Positions 1 to 13,245 are shown, numbered from the stretch's first letter. The stretch is DNA of 64,000 nt from Zoogloea ramigera (GCF_006539865.1 NZ_BJNV01000011.1:43293-107292), one strand, 5' to 3'. Numbers and translations are program-made. Notes: generated by a model from the letters alone, not told the origin.

Positions 1-1
1 C

Positions 2-349
2 AGCTTCAACTCCTACCCGCTGGATCGCCTGGCCCTGGTGGGCGCCAGTGCCGCGATGGACGATGAGGCCCATTACGAGACCACCCGCCGCCAGGTGATC
101 GCCAGCCGCGAAGCCCTCACCGCCGAGCTCGGCGCGCTTGGTTTCGAGGTGCTGCCGTCCGCCGCCAACTTCGTCTTCGCCCGCCACCCGGGCCGCGACG
201 CCGCCCAGCTGGCCGCCGCGCTGCGCGAGCGCAGCATCATCGTGCGGCACTTCAAGGCGGCGCGCATCGACCAGTTCCTGCGCATCACCGTGGGCACCGA
301 CGCCCAGTGCGTGCAGCTCGTCGAGGCGCTGCAGGAGATCCTCGGCTGA
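2..349 (+). CDS. hisC: Histidinol-phosphate aminotransferase, 3' part
   Basis: C-terminal 115 or so residues of a fold-type I PLP aminotransferase; the 5' part lies outside the window and the first complete in-frame codon is at base 2. Visible landmarks are [11 protein letters not shown] near the left edge, NFVFARHPG, and FLRITVGT, whose Arg in this family binds the substrate phosphate. HisC converts imidazole-acetol phosphate and glutamate to histidinol phosphate. It faces hisD/hisG and shares a two-way terminator with hisD, so it is not in their transcript. Another class I/II aminotransferase is possible, but the HisC-like ending and the his neighbours favour this call. Confidence 0.85.
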   Translation, partial: SFNSYPLDRLALVGASAAMDDEAHYETTRRQVIASREALTAELGALGFEVLPSAANFVFARHPGRDAAQLAAALRERSIIVRHFKAARIDQFLRITVGTDAQCVQLVEALQEILG

Positions 350-364
350 CCTGGCAATGCCCGT

Positions 365-396
365 AAAAAAGCCGCACCCGAGGGTGCGGCTTTTTT
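365..396. terminator. Bidirectional rho-independent terminator between hisC and hisD
   Basis: Perfect inverted repeat with stem GCCGCACCC / GGGTGCGGC, a 3-base loop, and six A on the left matched by six T on the right. It can therefore stop transcripts from both directions, which fits the convergent genes. Confidence 0.93.
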
Positions 397-431
397 GTGG
401 CTGCGGGGGGCGGCCGGCCCGAGCTGAAGAC

Positions 432-1748
432 TCAGCCCTTCAGACGCATCTCGGCCGAACGGGCGTGGGCCTGCAGGCCTTCGCCGTGGGCCAGCACCGA
501 CGCGACCTTGCCGAGGGTCTGGGCGCCGGCCTCGGAGACGTCGATGAGGCTGGTACGCTTCTGGAAGTCGTACACCCCCAGCGGGCTCGAGAAACGCGCG
601 CTGCGCATGGTCGGCAACACATGGTTGGGGCCGGCGCAGTAGTCGCCCAGGGCCTCGACCGAGTAGTGACCGATGAAGATCGCGCCGGCGTGGCGAATCT
701 GGTCGATCCACGGGTACGGGTCGGCGAGGGACAGCTCGAGGTGCTCGGGCGCGATGCGGTTGGCGATCCGGCAGGCCTCGGCGAGGTCACGCACGTGGAT
801 CAGCGCGCCGCGGTTCTTCAGCGAGGTGGCGATGGTGTCTCGGCGCGGCATCTCGGGCAGCAGGCGGGCGATGCTCTCCTCGACGCGGGCGATGAAGGCC
901 GCGTCGGTGCACAGCAGGATGGACTGGGCCAGCTCATCGTGCTCGGCCTGGGCGAAGAGGTCCATCGCCACCCAGTCGGGGTTGCCCGAGCCGTCGGAGA
1001 TGATCAGCACCTCGGACGGGCCGGCCACCATGTCGATGCCGACGGTGCCGAAGACGCGGCGCTTGGCGGCCGCCACGTAGGCGTTGCCGGGGCCGACGAT
1101 CTTGTCGACCTGCGGGATGCTGTGGGTGCCATAGGCCAGCGCAGCCACGGCCTGGGCGCCACCGATCGTGAACACCCGGTCGACGCCGGTGATTGCGGCG
1201 GCGGCCAGCACCAGCGGGTTCTTCTCGCCGCGGGGCGTCGGCACGACCATGATCAGCTCGGCAACGCCGGCCACCTTGGCGGGGATGGCGTTCATCAGCA
1301 CCGAGCTGGGGTAGGACGCGCGGCCGCCCGGCACATACAGGCCGACCCTATCCAGCGGCGTAACCTTCTGCCCGAGGCGGGTGCCGGCCATGCCCGGAGA
1401 ATCGTCGGCGTAGCTCCACGATTCGAGCACCTGGCGCTCGTGGTAGCTGCGCACGCGGGCGGCGGCGGCTTCGAGAGCCTCGCGCTGGGCGGTGCTGAGG
1501 CCGGCCAGTGCGGCCTGGAGTTCGGACTTCGGGAGTTCGAGCGCAGCCATGTCGGCGGCGTCGAGGTGATCGAAACGGCGGGTGAACTCGACCACCGCCG
1601 CGTCGCCGTCCCGGCGCACGGCCTGCAGGATGTTGGCGACGGCGTCCTCGATGGCCGCGTCGGTGCTGCCCTCGAAGGCCAGCAGGGCGTCGAGGGTGGC
1701 GGAGAAGCCTTCGTCGGCGGACGACAGGCGGCGGATCTGTTCACTCAT
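432..1748 (-). CDS. hisD: Histidinol dehydrogenase
   Basis: 438 aa, the usual length of HisD. This zinc enzyme carries out the last two steps of histidine synthesis, histidinol to histidine with 2 NAD+. The signature RIAPEHLEL, containing the catalytic Glu-His pair, is present, as are [10 protein letters not shown] and [13 protein letters not shown] start it at the ATG reading [10 protein letters not shown] because this ATG overlaps the hisG stop (ATGA), a typical coupled start; the open frame continues further upstream but only antisense to the hisG body. It is the second gene of a hisG-hisD transcript and ends at the two-way terminator. Confidence 0.97.
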   Translation of the reverse strand: MSEQIRRLSSADEGFSATLDALLAFEGSTDAAIEDAVANILQAVRRDGDAAVVEFTRRFDHLDAADMAALELPKSELQAALAGLSTAQREALEAAAARVRSYHERQVLESWSYADDSPGMAGTRLGQKVTPLDRVGLYVPGGRASYPSSVLMNAIPAKVAGVAELIMVVPTPRGEKNPLVLAAAAITGVDRVFTIGGAQAVAALAYGTHSIPQVDKIVGPGNAYVAAAKRRVFGTVGIDMVAGPSEVLIISDGSGNPDWVAMDLFAQAEHDELAQSILLCTDAAFIARVEESIARLLPEMPRRDTIATSLKNRGALIHVRDLAEACRIANRIAPEHLELSLADPYPWIDQIRHAGAIFIGHYSVEALGDYCAGPNHVLPTMRSARFSSPLGVYDFQKRTSLIDVSEAGAQTLGKVASVLAHGEGLQAHARSAEMRLKG

Positions 1749-2398
1749 TTCTTGACGGCTCCTGCGAAGGCCTCCAGCACCGGCTGGATCAGCTCGCGCT
1801 TCAGCTTGAGGGAGGCCTGATTGACGACGAGGCGGGAGCTGATGGGCATGATGTCCTCGACCTCGACCAGGTTGTTGGCCTTGAGCGTACCGCCCGTGGA
1901 GACCAGGTCGACGATGGCGTCGGCCAGGCCGACCAGCGGCGCGAGTTCCATCGAGCCATACAGCTTGATCAGGTCGACGTGGACGCCCTTGGCGGCAAAG
2001 TGTTCCCGGGCCGCGTTGACATATTTGGTGGCGACCCGGATGCGCGCACCGCGCTTGACCGCCGCGGCGTAGTCGAAGTCCTTGGGCGCTGCCACGCACA
2101 GCCGGCACTTGGCGATGTTGAGGTCGAGGGGCTGGTACAGCCCGGCTCCGCCGTGTTCGAGCAGCACGTCCTTGCCGGCGATGCCCATGTCGGCGGCGCC
2201 GTACTGCACGTAGGTCGGCGTGTCGGTGGCGCGCACGATGACCAGCCGCACGTCGGGCCGGTTGGTGCCGATGATGAGCTTGCGCGACGTTTCGGGGTTG
2301 TCGGTCGGCGTGATCCCGGCGGCGGCGAGCAGCGGCAGGGTTTCTTCGAAGATTCGGCCCTTCGAAAGGGCAAGCGTAATGCCGTTCAAGATGGTCAT
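1745..2398 (-). CDS. hisG: ATP phosphoribosyltransferase, short form catalytic subunit
   Basis: 217 aa, the short HisG type that lacks the C-terminal ACT-like regulatory domain of the roughly 300-aa long form. It catalyses the first committed step of histidine synthesis (ATP + PRPP). Recognisable features are [16 protein letters not shown] at the N terminus, the PRPP loop region [14 protein letters not shown], and [21 protein letters not shown]. Known biology: short HisG needs HisZ, a histidyl-tRNA synthetase paralogue, for activity and feedback control; no hisZ is in this window. It overlaps hisD by four bases. Confidence 0.96.
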   Translation of the reverse strand: MTILNGITLALSKGRIFEETLPLLAAAGITPTDNPETSRKLIIGTNRPDVRLVIVRATDTPTYVQYGAADMGIAGKDVLLEHGGAGLYQPLDLNIAKCRLCVAAPKDFDYAAAVKRGARIRVATKYVNAAREHFAAKGVHVDLIKLYGSMELAPLVGLADAIVDLVSTGGTLKANNLVEVEDIMPISSRLVVNQASLKLKRELIQPVLEAFAGAVKK

Positions 2399-2560
2399 CT
2401 GTGTGCCTAAAACGTGATTCTAGCCGATAGCACCGCGCTCCGGCCCGCGGGGGTGGCGGCAGGCTTTGTTCGCGGCGCCGGTTCTGTTAGCCTTTGGACT
2501 GTGGCTGAACCGCTCCCGGCGGGTTCGGCCCTTTTCATTTTTCAGTCTCAGGAGCATTGC

Positions 2561-2944
2561 ATGAAACCCGAAATCACCGTATCGACCAGCGATCTCGAAC
2601 GCCTCGAGGGCCTGCTGTCGAAGCCGCCGACCCGCAACCGCAGCGATCTCGACGGCCTGCGCGCCGAACTCGACCGCGCCAACATCCTCGACACCGACGG
2701 CATGCCCGCCGACGTCATCATGATGAACAGCCGCGCCCGCTTCCGCGAGGAGACCTCGGGCCGCGAATACGAACTCACCCTGGCCTGGCCCCACGAGGCC
2801 AACGCCGCCGACGGCAAGGTGTCGATTTTCTCGCCGGCGGGCAGCGCCCTGCTGGGCTTGTCGGTCGGCCAGTGCATCGACTGGCAGACCCCGGAAGGCC
2901 ACGCGATCCAGCTGCGGGTGCTGGCCGTGAGCCACGGGGCCTGA
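2561..2944 (+). CDS. rnk: Nucleoside diphosphate kinase regulator (Rnk, GreA/B-like C domain)
   Basis: 127 aa starting at the ATG after AGGAG. The N-terminal half is a short helical hairpin (LERLEGLL...LDGLRAELDRANIL) and the C-terminal half matches the GreA/GreB C-terminal fold: VIMMNSRARF, then YELTLAWP, KVSIFSPAGSALLGLSVGQ. Rnk family proteins bind RNA polymerase and were named for effects on nucleoside diphosphate kinase. It sits on the plus strand between minus-strand hisG and murA, so it forms its own unit. The open frame extends upstream to 2414, but without a ribosome site. Confidence 0.9.
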   Translation: MKPEITVSTSDLERLEGLLSKPPTRNRSDLDGLRAELDRANILDTDGMPADVIMMNSRARFREETSGREYELTLAWPHEANAADGKVSIFSPAGSALLGLSVGQCIDWQTPEGHAIQLRVLAVSHGA

Positions 2945-2977
2945 CCCCCAGGGGCCCGCCCCGCCGCCGGTGCGACC

Positions 2978-4231
<1,254 letters not shown>

Positions 4232-4242
4232 TCAACGGGCCC

Positions 4243-4497
4243 TCAGCCCAGTTCCTTGATGAGTTCGGCCCACTGGGCGGGCGTGTAGGTGTTGAGCTGG
4301 AGGGCGTGGATCTCGTTGCCCATCAGCTTGCCGAGGGTGGCGTAGACGGCCTGGTGCTGCTGCACCCGGCGCTTGCCCTCGAAGGCCGGGCTGACCACGA
4401 TGCCGGTGAAGTGGGTGCCGTCGTCACCCTCGATCTGCAGGAAGTCGCATTCGAGGCCCGCGGCGATCAGCCGCTCGATTTCAGTTGCTTCAAACAT
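4243..4497 (-). CDS. ibaG: BolA/IbaG family protein
   Basis: 84 aa from the ATG reading MFEATEIERLI; the open frame runs further upstream but over the end of the preceding gene. The BolA fold is shown by FLQIEGDDGTHFTGIVVSP and the C-terminal helix-turn RRVQQHQAVYATLG with its conserved His, a potential iron-sulfur ligand together with monothiol glutaredoxins. Position directly before murA matches the E. coli ibaG (yrbA)-murA pair, so IbaG rather than BolA proper is the better name. A role in acid stress or Fe-S trafficking is family knowledge, not visible here. Confidence 0.9.
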   Translation of the reverse strand: MFEATEIERLIAAGLECDFLQIEGDDGTHFTGIVVSPAFEGKRRVQQHQAVYATLGKLMGNEIHALQLNTYTPAQWAELIKELG

Positions 4498-4511
4498 TTT
4501 TATACCAATCC

Positions 4512-5267
4512 TCAGGCGCGCAGCTTGTAGCCCCGGGCAAGCATCTGCAGGGTGACTACCGCGAGCACGATAAAACAGGTCAACACGACTCCGATGCTCG
4601 TCCACGGGGAGACGTCCGAGACACCGAAGAAACCATAGCGGAATCCGTCAATCATGAAGAAAAACGGATTGAAATGCGACACCCCCTGCCAGAAAGCCGG
4701 CAGGGAATGGATCGAATAGAACACCCCCGACAGCATCGTGAGCGGCATGATCAGGAAGTTCTGGAAGGCCGCCAGCTGGTCGAACTTGTCGGCCCAGATA
4801 CCGGCGATCACCCCCAGGCTGGCCAGGAAGGCGCCGCCGATCAGCGCGAAGGCGACAATCCAGCCGGGCTGGGCGATGTCGAATGACGCGAAGGGCAGCG
4901 CAGCCAGCAGCACGCCGACGCCGCACATGGCGCCCCGCAGCACCGCGGCGATCACGTAGGCTGCGTAGAACTCGCGATACGAAATGGGCGGCAGCAGCAC
5001 GAACACGATGTTGCCGGTGATCTTGCTCTGGATCAGCGACGAGGAGCTGTTGGCAAACGCGTTCTGCAGCACCGTCATCATCACCAGGCCGGGCACCAGA
5101 AAGGCCGTGTAGCTGACGCCCGGGAAGGGCTGGACGTGGTCCTCGAGCACATGGCCGAAGATCAGCAAATAAAGCACCGCGGTGAGCACCGGGGAGAGCA
5201 CCGTCTGGAAGCCGACCTTCCAGAAACGCAGGCACTCCTTGTAGAGCAGGGTCTTGAAACCTTCCAT
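4512..5267 (-). CDS. ABC-2 type transporter, permease subunit (YadH/NodJ-like)
   Basis: 251 aa starting MEGFKTLLYKECLRFWK, with about six hydrophobic segments typical of ABC-2 permeases (for example TVLSPVLTAVLYLLIFGHVL, the YVIAAVLRGAMCGVGVLLAA region, and the C-terminal VLTCFIVLAVVTLQML). The family motif region FLVPGLVMMTVLQNAFANSS and PLTMLSGVFYSI are present. It pairs with the ATPase gene just upstream to make an inner-membrane exporter of unknown substrate, similar to E. coli YadGH. Its place inside the mla-murA operon suggests an envelope component as cargo, but that is inference. Confidence 0.92.
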   Translation of the reverse strand: MEGFKTLLYKECLRFWKVGFQTVLSPVLTAVLYLLIFGHVLEDHVQPFPGVSYTAFLVPGLVMMTVLQNAFANSSSSLIQSKITGNIVFVLLPPISYREFYAAYVIAAVLRGAMCGVGVLLAALPFASFDIAQPGWIVAFALIGGAFLASLGVIAGIWADKFDQLAAFQNFLIMPLTMLSGVFYSIHSLPAFWQGVSHFNPFFFMIDGFRYGFFGVSDVSPWTSIGVVLTCFIVLAVVTLQMLARGYKLRA

Positions 5268-5275
5268 GGATTGCC

Positions 5276-6178
5276 TCAGTTCTGGTTCATGATGCCGACG
5301 AAGACCTGCTCCATGTCGGGCTTGCCGAGGGCCATGTCGACGATGGAGCCGCCGGCTGCGCGCACGCCGGCCAGGATGTCGGCCACGTCGTCGAAGTGCT
5401 CGAAACCGAACTCGAGCCCGCCGTCCGCCTCGCGCAGCAGCTTGGCCGCCAGCAGCGGCGGCAGCGCCACGGGGGCGGCCAGCTTGACCTGCAGCAGGTG
5501 GCTGGCGAAGCGCTGGAGCAGGTTGGCGGTGGTGTCGAGGGCCACGATGCGGCCAGCCTTGAGCATGGCGATGCGCCCGCACAGGGTTTCGGCTTCTTCG
5601 AGGTAGTGGGTGGTCAGGACGATGGTGTGGCCGTCCTGGTTGAGCTTGCGGATGAAGGTCCACAGGCCCTGGCGGAGCTCCACGTCGACGCCGGCGGTGG
5701 GCTCGTCGAGGACGATCACCGGCGGCCGGTGGACCAGGGCCTGGGCCACCAGCGCGCGCCGCTTCATGCCGCCCGAGAGCATGCGCATGTTGGCGTTGGC
5801 CTTGGTGGTGAGGTCAAGGTGGTGGAGGATCTCGTCGATCCAGGCGTCGTTCTTCTTGATGCCGAAGTAGCCGGACTGCAGCACCAGCATCTCGCGCACC
5901 GAGAAGAAGGGGTCGAAGACGAGCTCCTGGGGCACCACGCCGAGGGCCATCCGGGCGGCGCGGTAGTCGCGCACGACGTCGTGGCCCATCACTTCGAGGG
6001 TGCCACTGTCGGGCCGGGCGAGGCCGGAGAGGGATGAGATAAGCGTCGTCTTGCCGGCACCGTTGGGGCCGAGCAGCCCGAAGAATTCGCCCTGCGCCAC
6101 CTCGAGATCCACCCCGGCCAGGGCCTGCAGGGAACGGAAACGCTTGGTGACGCCGGCAATGCGGATCGCAGGAGTCAT
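5276..6178 (-). CDS. ABC-2 type transporter, ATP-binding subunit (YadG/NodI-like)
   Basis: 300 aa from the ATG reading MTPAIRIAGVTKRF. Walker A GPNGAGKTT, signature LSGGMKRR and Walker B VIVLDEPTAGVD are all intact, followed by the H-loop TTHYLEEAE and a C-terminal extension of about 90 aa as in the DrrA/NodI group. It powers export through the adjacent permease. It lies eight bases from that gene and after mlaB, so all are probably on one transcript. Confidence 0.95.
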   Translation of the reverse strand: MTPAIRIAGVTKRFRSLQALAGVDLEVAQGEFFGLLGPNGAGKTTLISSLSGLARPDSGTLEVMGHDVVRDYRAARMALGVVPQELVFDPFFSVREMLVLQSGYFGIKKNDAWIDEILHHLDLTTKANANMRMLSGGMKRRALVAQALVHRPPVIVLDEPTAGVDVELRQGLWTFIRKLNQDGHTIVLTTHYLEEAETLCGRIAMLKAGRIVALDTTANLLQRFASHLLQVKLAAPVALPPLLAAKLLREADGGLEFGFEHFDDVADILAGVRAAGGSIVDMALGKPDMEQVFVGIMNQN

Positions 6179-6209
6179 ATCAGGTCGGAGAGTTGAAGCC
6201 GGCAGGCGC

Positions 6210-6494
6210 TCAGTGCGCCAGCGGCAGGATGGCGTCGACGTCGTAGAGGGCCGCCAGGCTGAGCAGCGCCGGCGGCGCCGCGACGATGGAAAGCTTGCGC
6301 CCCGCCCCGTTGGCGGCACGCGTCCAGCTGAGCAGCAGGGCCAGCGCAGCGGAATCGACCGGGCCGGCCGCCGAAAGGTCGACGACCCGGTCGGCCTCGG
6401 CGACAAGGGCCGCGCCCTCGCCCTTCAGCGTCGCGACGGTGCTGATGGTGAGCGGCCCGGAGACGAGCAGCCGCTGGCCCTCGAGGCGGATCAT
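6210..6494 (-). CDS. mlaB: MlaB, STAS-domain subunit of the phospholipid ABC transporter
   Basis: 94 aa single STAS domain: beta strand RLLVSGPLTI, then VVDLSAAGPVDSAALALLLSW, where the Ser in the DSA motif is the usual STAS regulatory position. In E. coli MlaB binds MlaF and is needed for assembly and activity of the MlaFEDB complex. The start overlaps the mlaC stop by four bases, showing translational coupling. Confidence 0.9.
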   Translation of the reverse strand: MIRLEGQRLLVSGPLTISTVATLKGEGAALVAEADRVVDLSAAGPVDSAALALLLSWTRAANGAGRKLSIVAAPPALLSLAALYDVDAILPLAH

Positions 6495-7123
6495 TTCTTG
6501 GCCTGGACAGTGGTTTCGAGTTGCTTGTTCTTGTCCTTGAGAGACTTGATCAGGCCGTCGATGCCGCCCGCCCGGACTTCCTGCCCGAAGCTGTCGCGGT
6601 AGTTGGTGACGAGGCTGACGCCGGCCACCATCACGTCGTAGACCTTCCAGCTGTCGCCCTGCTTGTCGAGGGCGTAGTCGATCTGCACCGGCTTGGCACC
6701 GGCCTGGCGCACCTCGGTGCGGACGATCACGTCGGTATCCTCAGGCTTCGCCTTGAGGGGCTTGAAGTCGATCACCTGGTTACGGTATTGGGTGAGTGCG
6801 TTAGAGTAGGTGCGCACCAGCAGGGTCTTGAACTCGTGGGTCAATGCGGCTTTTTGCTCGGGGTTGGCCTGGCGCCAGTCCTTGCCCACCGCGAGGCGGG
6901 TCATGTGGGCGAAGTCGAAGTACGGCAGCACCTTGGTTTCGACCAGGTCGACGGCCTTGCGGGTGTCGCCCGACTGGATCGCCTTGTCCTGACGCACGAT
7001 GGCGATCACGTCGTCGGTGACGCCTTTGACGAGGGCGTCCGGCGCGATGGTGTTGGCGAAGGCAGCAAACTGGACGCCGAGGCTGAGGGCCAGCGCGGCA
7101 AGCAGGGAGAGGGTCTTGGTCAT
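6491..7123 (-). CDS. mlaC: MlaC, periplasmic phospholipid-binding protein
   Basis: 210 aa with a Sec signal peptide (MTKTLSLLAALALSLGVQ, cleavage near AFA-N). The mature part is the Tol_Tol_Ttg2 family: YFDFAHMTRLAVGKDWR, FKTLLVRTYSNAL, VRTEVRQAGAKPVQIDYAL, WKVYDVMVAGVSLVTNYR. MlaC ferries phospholipids between MlaA at the outer membrane and MlaFEDB at the inner membrane. Start overlaps the mlaA stop by four bases. Confidence 0.95.
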   Translation of the reverse strand: MTKTLSLLAALALSLGVQFAAFANTIAPDALVKGVTDDVIAIVRQDKAIQSGDTRKAVDLVETKVLPYFDFAHMTRLAVGKDWRQANPEQKAALTHEFKTLLVRTYSNALTQYRNQVIDFKPLKAKPEDTDVIVRTEVRQAGAKPVQIDYALDKQGDSWKVYDVMVAGVSLVTNYRDSFGQEVRAGGIDGLIKSLKDKNKQLETTVQAKK

Positions 7124-7953
7124 TCCTGGCTTTCTTTCGTGGCGGAGGTGGGCGAAGGCGTGGCGGAGTCGGCCGCGGCAAGGGCCGGGGCGGCAGGCTG
7201 ATCGGCCTGCGCCTCTTCGTCGTCAAAGTCTTTCACCCTCGGCGGGCTGCCGTCATACACCTGATTGAGACGGTACTGCATGTAAAAACTACGCATGTAC
7301 GAATACTTGTCGAGGGCGGCCTGCTCGGCGGTGGTGTCGGCCCCCAGCAGCACGCTGCGCTTGTGAATCAGGCGCAGGCCGGTGGCCGAGTTGCGGGTGG
7401 CGACCTCTTTGTGCTGGATCACAGGGTCGGCGTAGATGTCGCCCACCAGGCCCAGGGTGTCGCGGAAGTTGCTTGACCCGAGGATGGGCAGCACCAGGAA
7501 GGGCCCCTCACCTACGCCCCACACGCCGAGGGTCTGGCCGAGGTCTTCGTCGTGCTTCTCGAGCCCCAGCTCGGTGGCAATGTCGAAGGCGCCCAGGAGG
7601 CCCACGGTGCTGTTCACCAACACCCGTCCGCCGTCGGAGAGGGCTTCGGCCACCTTGCCCTGGAGCAGGTTGTTCACGCCGATCCAGACATCGCCCAGGT
7701 TGCCGAAGAAATTGCCGACCACCGTCTTGACCGGCAGCGGCACGTAGTCGTAAACCTGCGCAACCGGGCGGATCACGAAGCGGTCGGCCTGCTCGTTGAA
7801 CTGGAAGGTAGCCCGGTTGAGGGGCTCGAGGGGGTCTTTCGGATGCCCGCCGCCGGTGGCGGCACAGGCGCTCAGGCCGAGGCCGAGCGCCAGCGTGGCC
7901 GCACCGCGCAGGAGGGCCTGCCGCTGAAGTTTGCTTTTGTTGTTCTTCATCAT
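7120..7953 (-). CDS. mlaA: MlaA (VacJ) outer-membrane lipoprotein
   Basis: 277 aa. The N terminus has a basic region, a hydrophobic stretch and lipobox LSAC (modified Cys about residue 30), then KDPLEPLNRATFQFNE, the diagnostic VacJ signature, and FRDTLGLVGDIYADPV. MlaA removes misplaced phospholipids from the outer leaflet of the outer membrane with porins and hands them to MlaC. In E. coli mlaA is unlinked to the other mla genes; here it lies inside the operon between mlaD and mlaC. The C-terminal 40 or so residues are acidic and Ala/Pro-rich. A second Met directly follows the first, so the start could be three bases later. Confidence 0.95.
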   Translation of the reverse strand: MMKNNKSKLQRQALLRGAATLALGLGLSACAATGGGHPKDPLEPLNRATFQFNEQADRFVIRPVAQVYDYVPLPVKTVVGNFFGNLGDVWIGVNNLLQGKVAEALSDGGRVLVNSTVGLLGAFDIATELGLEKHDEDLGQTLGVWGVGEGPFLVLPILGSSNFRDTLGLVGDIYADPVIQHKEVATRNSATGLRLIHKRSVLLGADTTAEQAALDKYSYMRSFYMQYRLNQVYDGSPPRVKDFDDEEAQADQPAAPALAAADSATPSPTSATKESQE

Positions 7954-8002
7954 CGTACTGCCGGCGAGATGCCCGGCACTCTGCGTTGGTTTCGCCCTGG
8001 TC

Positions 8003-8482
8003 TCACTTCTTGGCCGGGGCGGGCTCGCTGTCCGCCGCCTTGTCGAACATGAACTGGCTGATCAGCTTCTCGAGCACAACGGCCGACTGGGTCTTTTTGA
8101 TGACCTCGCCCGGCGCGAGGTTCTTCTCCTCGCCGCCCGGGTCGAGACCGATGTACTGCTCGCCGAGCAGGCCGGAGGTGAGGATGTTGGCGAAGGTGTC
8201 TACGGGAAATTTATAGCGACCATCAACGGTGAAGACCACCTCGGCCTGGAAGCGTTCATTGTTGTAGCGGATTTCCTCGACGCGCCCCACCAGCACGCCG
8301 GCGCTCTTCACGGGCGCCCGCACCTTGAGCCCGCCGATGTTGTCGAAATGGGCGCTGAGGGTATAGGGCGACTGGATGCCCGACCCGGAAATGCTGCCCA
8401 CCTTGAGCGCCAGAAACAACAGCGCGGCAATCCCGATTGCCACGAAAACCCCGACCCACAGATCGAGCGTCGTACGACTCAT
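8003..8482 (-). CDS. mlaD: MlaD, MCE-domain substrate-binding subunit
   Basis: 159 aa from the ATG reading [11 protein letters not shown], overlapping the mlaE stop by one base (TGATG). One N-terminal membrane helix (VGVFVAIGIAALLFLALKVG) is followed by one MCE domain: YTLSAHFDNIGGLKVRAPVK, VGRVEEI, PVDTFANILTSGLLGEQYIGL. MlaD hexamers form a hydrophobic ring above MlaE through which phospholipid passes. Size agrees with the family (about 150-185 aa). Confidence 0.96.
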   Translation of the reverse strand: MSRTTLDLWVGVFVAIGIAALLFLALKVGSISGSGIQSPYTLSAHFDNIGGLKVRAPVKSAGVLVGRVEEIRYNNERFQAEVVFTVDGRYKFPVDTFANILTSGLLGEQYIGLDPGGEEKNLAPGEVIKKTQSAVVLEKLISQFMFDKAADSEPAPAKK

Positions 8483-9264
8483 CAGAGACCCCTGAACATG
8501 AAAGACGTCATTACAAAATCGAGCGCCAGGATGGCCAGCGCCGAGCTCACCACCGTGCGGGTGATCGCCCGCGACACGCCCTCGGCGGTGGGCACGCAAT
8601 CGTAGCCCTCGAACACCGCGATCAGCGCCACCGCCACACCGAAGACAAAGCTCTTGAGCACACCGTTCATCACGTCGTAGCGGAAGTCGACGGCCGCCTG
8701 CATCTGCGACCAGAAGGCGCCGTCATCGACTCCGATGAAGACCACGCCAATCAGCCAGCCGCCGAAGATGCCCATCGCCGAGAACAGCGCGGCGAGCAGC
8801 GGCATCGAGATCACCCCGCCCCAGAAGCGCGGCGCGACGACCCGGGCGATGGGGCTGACGGCCATCATGTCCATCGCCTTGAGCTGCTCGGTGACCTTCA
8901 TCAGGCCAATCTCGGCGGTCACCGCCGAGCCGGCCCGGCTGGCGAACAGCAGGCCCGCCACCACCGGCCCCAGCTCACGCAGCAGCGACAGCGCCACCAT
9001 CGTGCCCATCGCATCGGTGGAGCCATAGCGCTGCAGGATCTCGTAGCCCTGCAAGCCGAGCACCAGCCCGACGAACAGGCCCGACACCAGGATGATGAGT
9101 AGCGACAGCACGCCGCTGAAATAAAGCTCGCGGATGGTGAGGTGCAGTCGCGTGAACGACTGCCCCGAATACACCAGGATCAGCCAGAAGAACCGCGCGG
9201 CGAAGCCCAGCTGCCACACCCCGTTCACCACCATCGCGCCGAGCCTGCGCACCACGCCGCCCAT
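8482..9264 (-). CDS. mlaE: MlaE, phospholipid ABC transporter permease
   Basis: 260 aa, normal length. Several membrane segments, including [20 protein letters not shown] and [21 protein letters not shown]. Family landmarks: [33 protein letters not shown] and [19 protein letters not shown]. It forms the inner-membrane channel of MlaFEDB. It overlaps both neighbours (mlaF stop and mlaD start) by one base, which indicates tight coupling. Confidence 0.97.
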   Translation of the reverse strand: MGGVVRRLGAMVVNGVWQLGFAARFFWLILVYSGQSFTRLHLTIRELYFSGVLSLLIILVSGLFVGLVLGLQGYEILQRYGSTDAMGTMVALSLLRELGPVVAGLLFASRAGSAVTAEIGLMKVTEQLKAMDMMAVSPIARVVAPRFWGGVISMPLLAALFSAMGIFGGWLIGVVFIGVDDGAFWSQMQAAVDFRYDVMNGVLKSFVFGVAVALIAVFEGYDCVPTAEGVSRAITRTVVSSALAILALDFVMTSFMFRGL

Positions 9265-10067
9265 CAGGCGCGACCTCCGGTCAGGGCCTGGGCGTAGTCG
9301 CCGGCCGGGTAGTGGAAGGGCACCGGGCCATCTGCTTCGGCATGGACGAACTGATGCACGAAGGGGTCTTTGGTGTGGCGGATCTCATCTGGCGCCCCCT
9401 CGGCCACGACCCGCCCCTCGGAGATGAAGTAGATGTAATCGACGATCTGCAGGGACTCCTGGATGTCGTGGGTGACGATCACCGAGCTCGCCCCAAGCGC
9501 GTCATTGAGGCGCCGGATGAGCTGGCCGATGACGCCCAGCGAGATCGGGTCGAGGCCGGTGAAGGGCTCGTCGTACATCAGCAGCGCAGGGTCGAGGGCT
9601 ATCGTGCGGGCCAGCGCCACCCGCCGCGCCATACCGCCCGAGAGTTCGCCTGGCATCAGCCGCGCCGCGCCGCGCAGGCCCACCGCATGGAGCTTCAACA
9701 GCACGAGGTCTTCAATCAGCTCGGGCGGCAGGTCGGTGTGCTCGCGGAGCGGAAAGGCCACGTTGTCGAAGACGGTCATGTCGGTGAACAGCGCACCGAA
9801 CTGGAACAGCATGCCCATGCGCCGGCGCAGCGCGTAAAGCGCCTCCCGGCCGAGGCCGGCCACGTCCTGACCATCCACCACCACCCGCCCGCCGACGGCC
9901 CTTTCCTGGCCACCGATGAGGCGCAGCAGGGTTGTCTTGCCGCAGCCGCTGCCGCCCATGATGGCAACCACCTTGCCACGGGGGATCGATAGGGAAATAT
10001 CGCGCAGGATCGCCCTTTCGCCATAGGCGAAACGGACGTTTTCAAGGCGAACGAAGGGCTCGGACAT
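9264..10067 (-). CDS. mlaF: MlaF, phospholipid ABC transporter ATPase
   Basis: 267 aa if started at the ATG reading [11 protein letters not shown]; an ATG five codons upstream (10082) is also possible and neither has a strong ribosome site. Walker [10 protein letters not shown], signature [17 protein letters not shown], Walker [15 protein letters not shown] and H-loop [10 protein letters not shown] are intact. It drives MlaE. This is the first gene of the operon; the divergent leuS lies upstream, and TACAAT on the minus strand (10095-10100) is a possible -10. Confidence 0.96.
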   Translation of the reverse strand: MSEPFVRLENVRFAYGERAILRDISLSIPRGKVVAIMGGSGCGKTTLLRLIGGQERAVGGRVVVDGQDVAGLGREALYALRRRMGMLFQFGALFTDMTVFDNVAFPLREHTDLPPELIEDLVLLKLHAVGLRGAARLMPGELSGGMARRVALARTIALDPALLMYDEPFTGLDPISLGVIGQLIRRLNDALGASSVIVTHDIQESLQIVDYIYFISEGRVVAEGAPDEIRHTKDPFVHQFVHAEADGPVPFHYPAGDYAQALTGGRA

Positions 10068-10205
10068 GGGAAAATGCTGCAATGCAATAGCCCAATTGTA
10101 GCAGAGCCGCCGCAGGCTGGCATGGGGGCAAACCCCTTCCTTGCTGGAAATCCCCCGTCACATCAAGGTCTTGAGCGTGTCAAACCCGGCATCGCCCGAG
10201 GGGTT

Positions 10206-13015
<2,810 letters not shown>

Positions 13016-13035
13016 CGACAACGAGGGCCTTCATC

Positions 13036-13245
13036 ATGCGTGCCGGCATCGCTTTCGCTTTACTTCTGCTCCTCGCCGCCTGCGCCGGCGCGCCGGGCGA
13101 TCGCGCCTGGTACGAAGGCCTGCGCCAGGAAAACGCCCGGCGTCAGTACGAGCCGGGCCGCGACATCAACCGCGAACCGCCGGCCCCCAGCTACGACGCC
13201 TACGAGCAAGAACGTCAGCGCCTGCAGAAGGAAGCACGCCCATGA
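13036..13245 (+). CDS. Small lipoprotein of unknown function
   Basis: 69 aa. Signal sequence MRAGIAFALLLLLAAC with lipobox LAAC, then a short hydrophilic charged tail (WYEGLRQENARRQYEPG, YDAYEQERQRLQ). Its stop overlaps the lptE ATG (ATGA), so it is coupled to lptE and probably made with leuS. Such tiny lipoproteins often sit between leuS and lptE in betaproteobacteria, but I know no assigned function. Confidence 0.8.
   Translation: MRAGIAFALLLLLAACAGAPGDRAWYEGLRQENARRQYEPGRDINREPPAPSYDAYEQERQRLQKEARP

Noticed and set aside
138..1820. Long plus-strand open frame over hisD (560 codons)
   Set aside because: Antisense to a well-conserved gene; the composition is a by-product of high GC at third codon positions and no ribosome site is seen.
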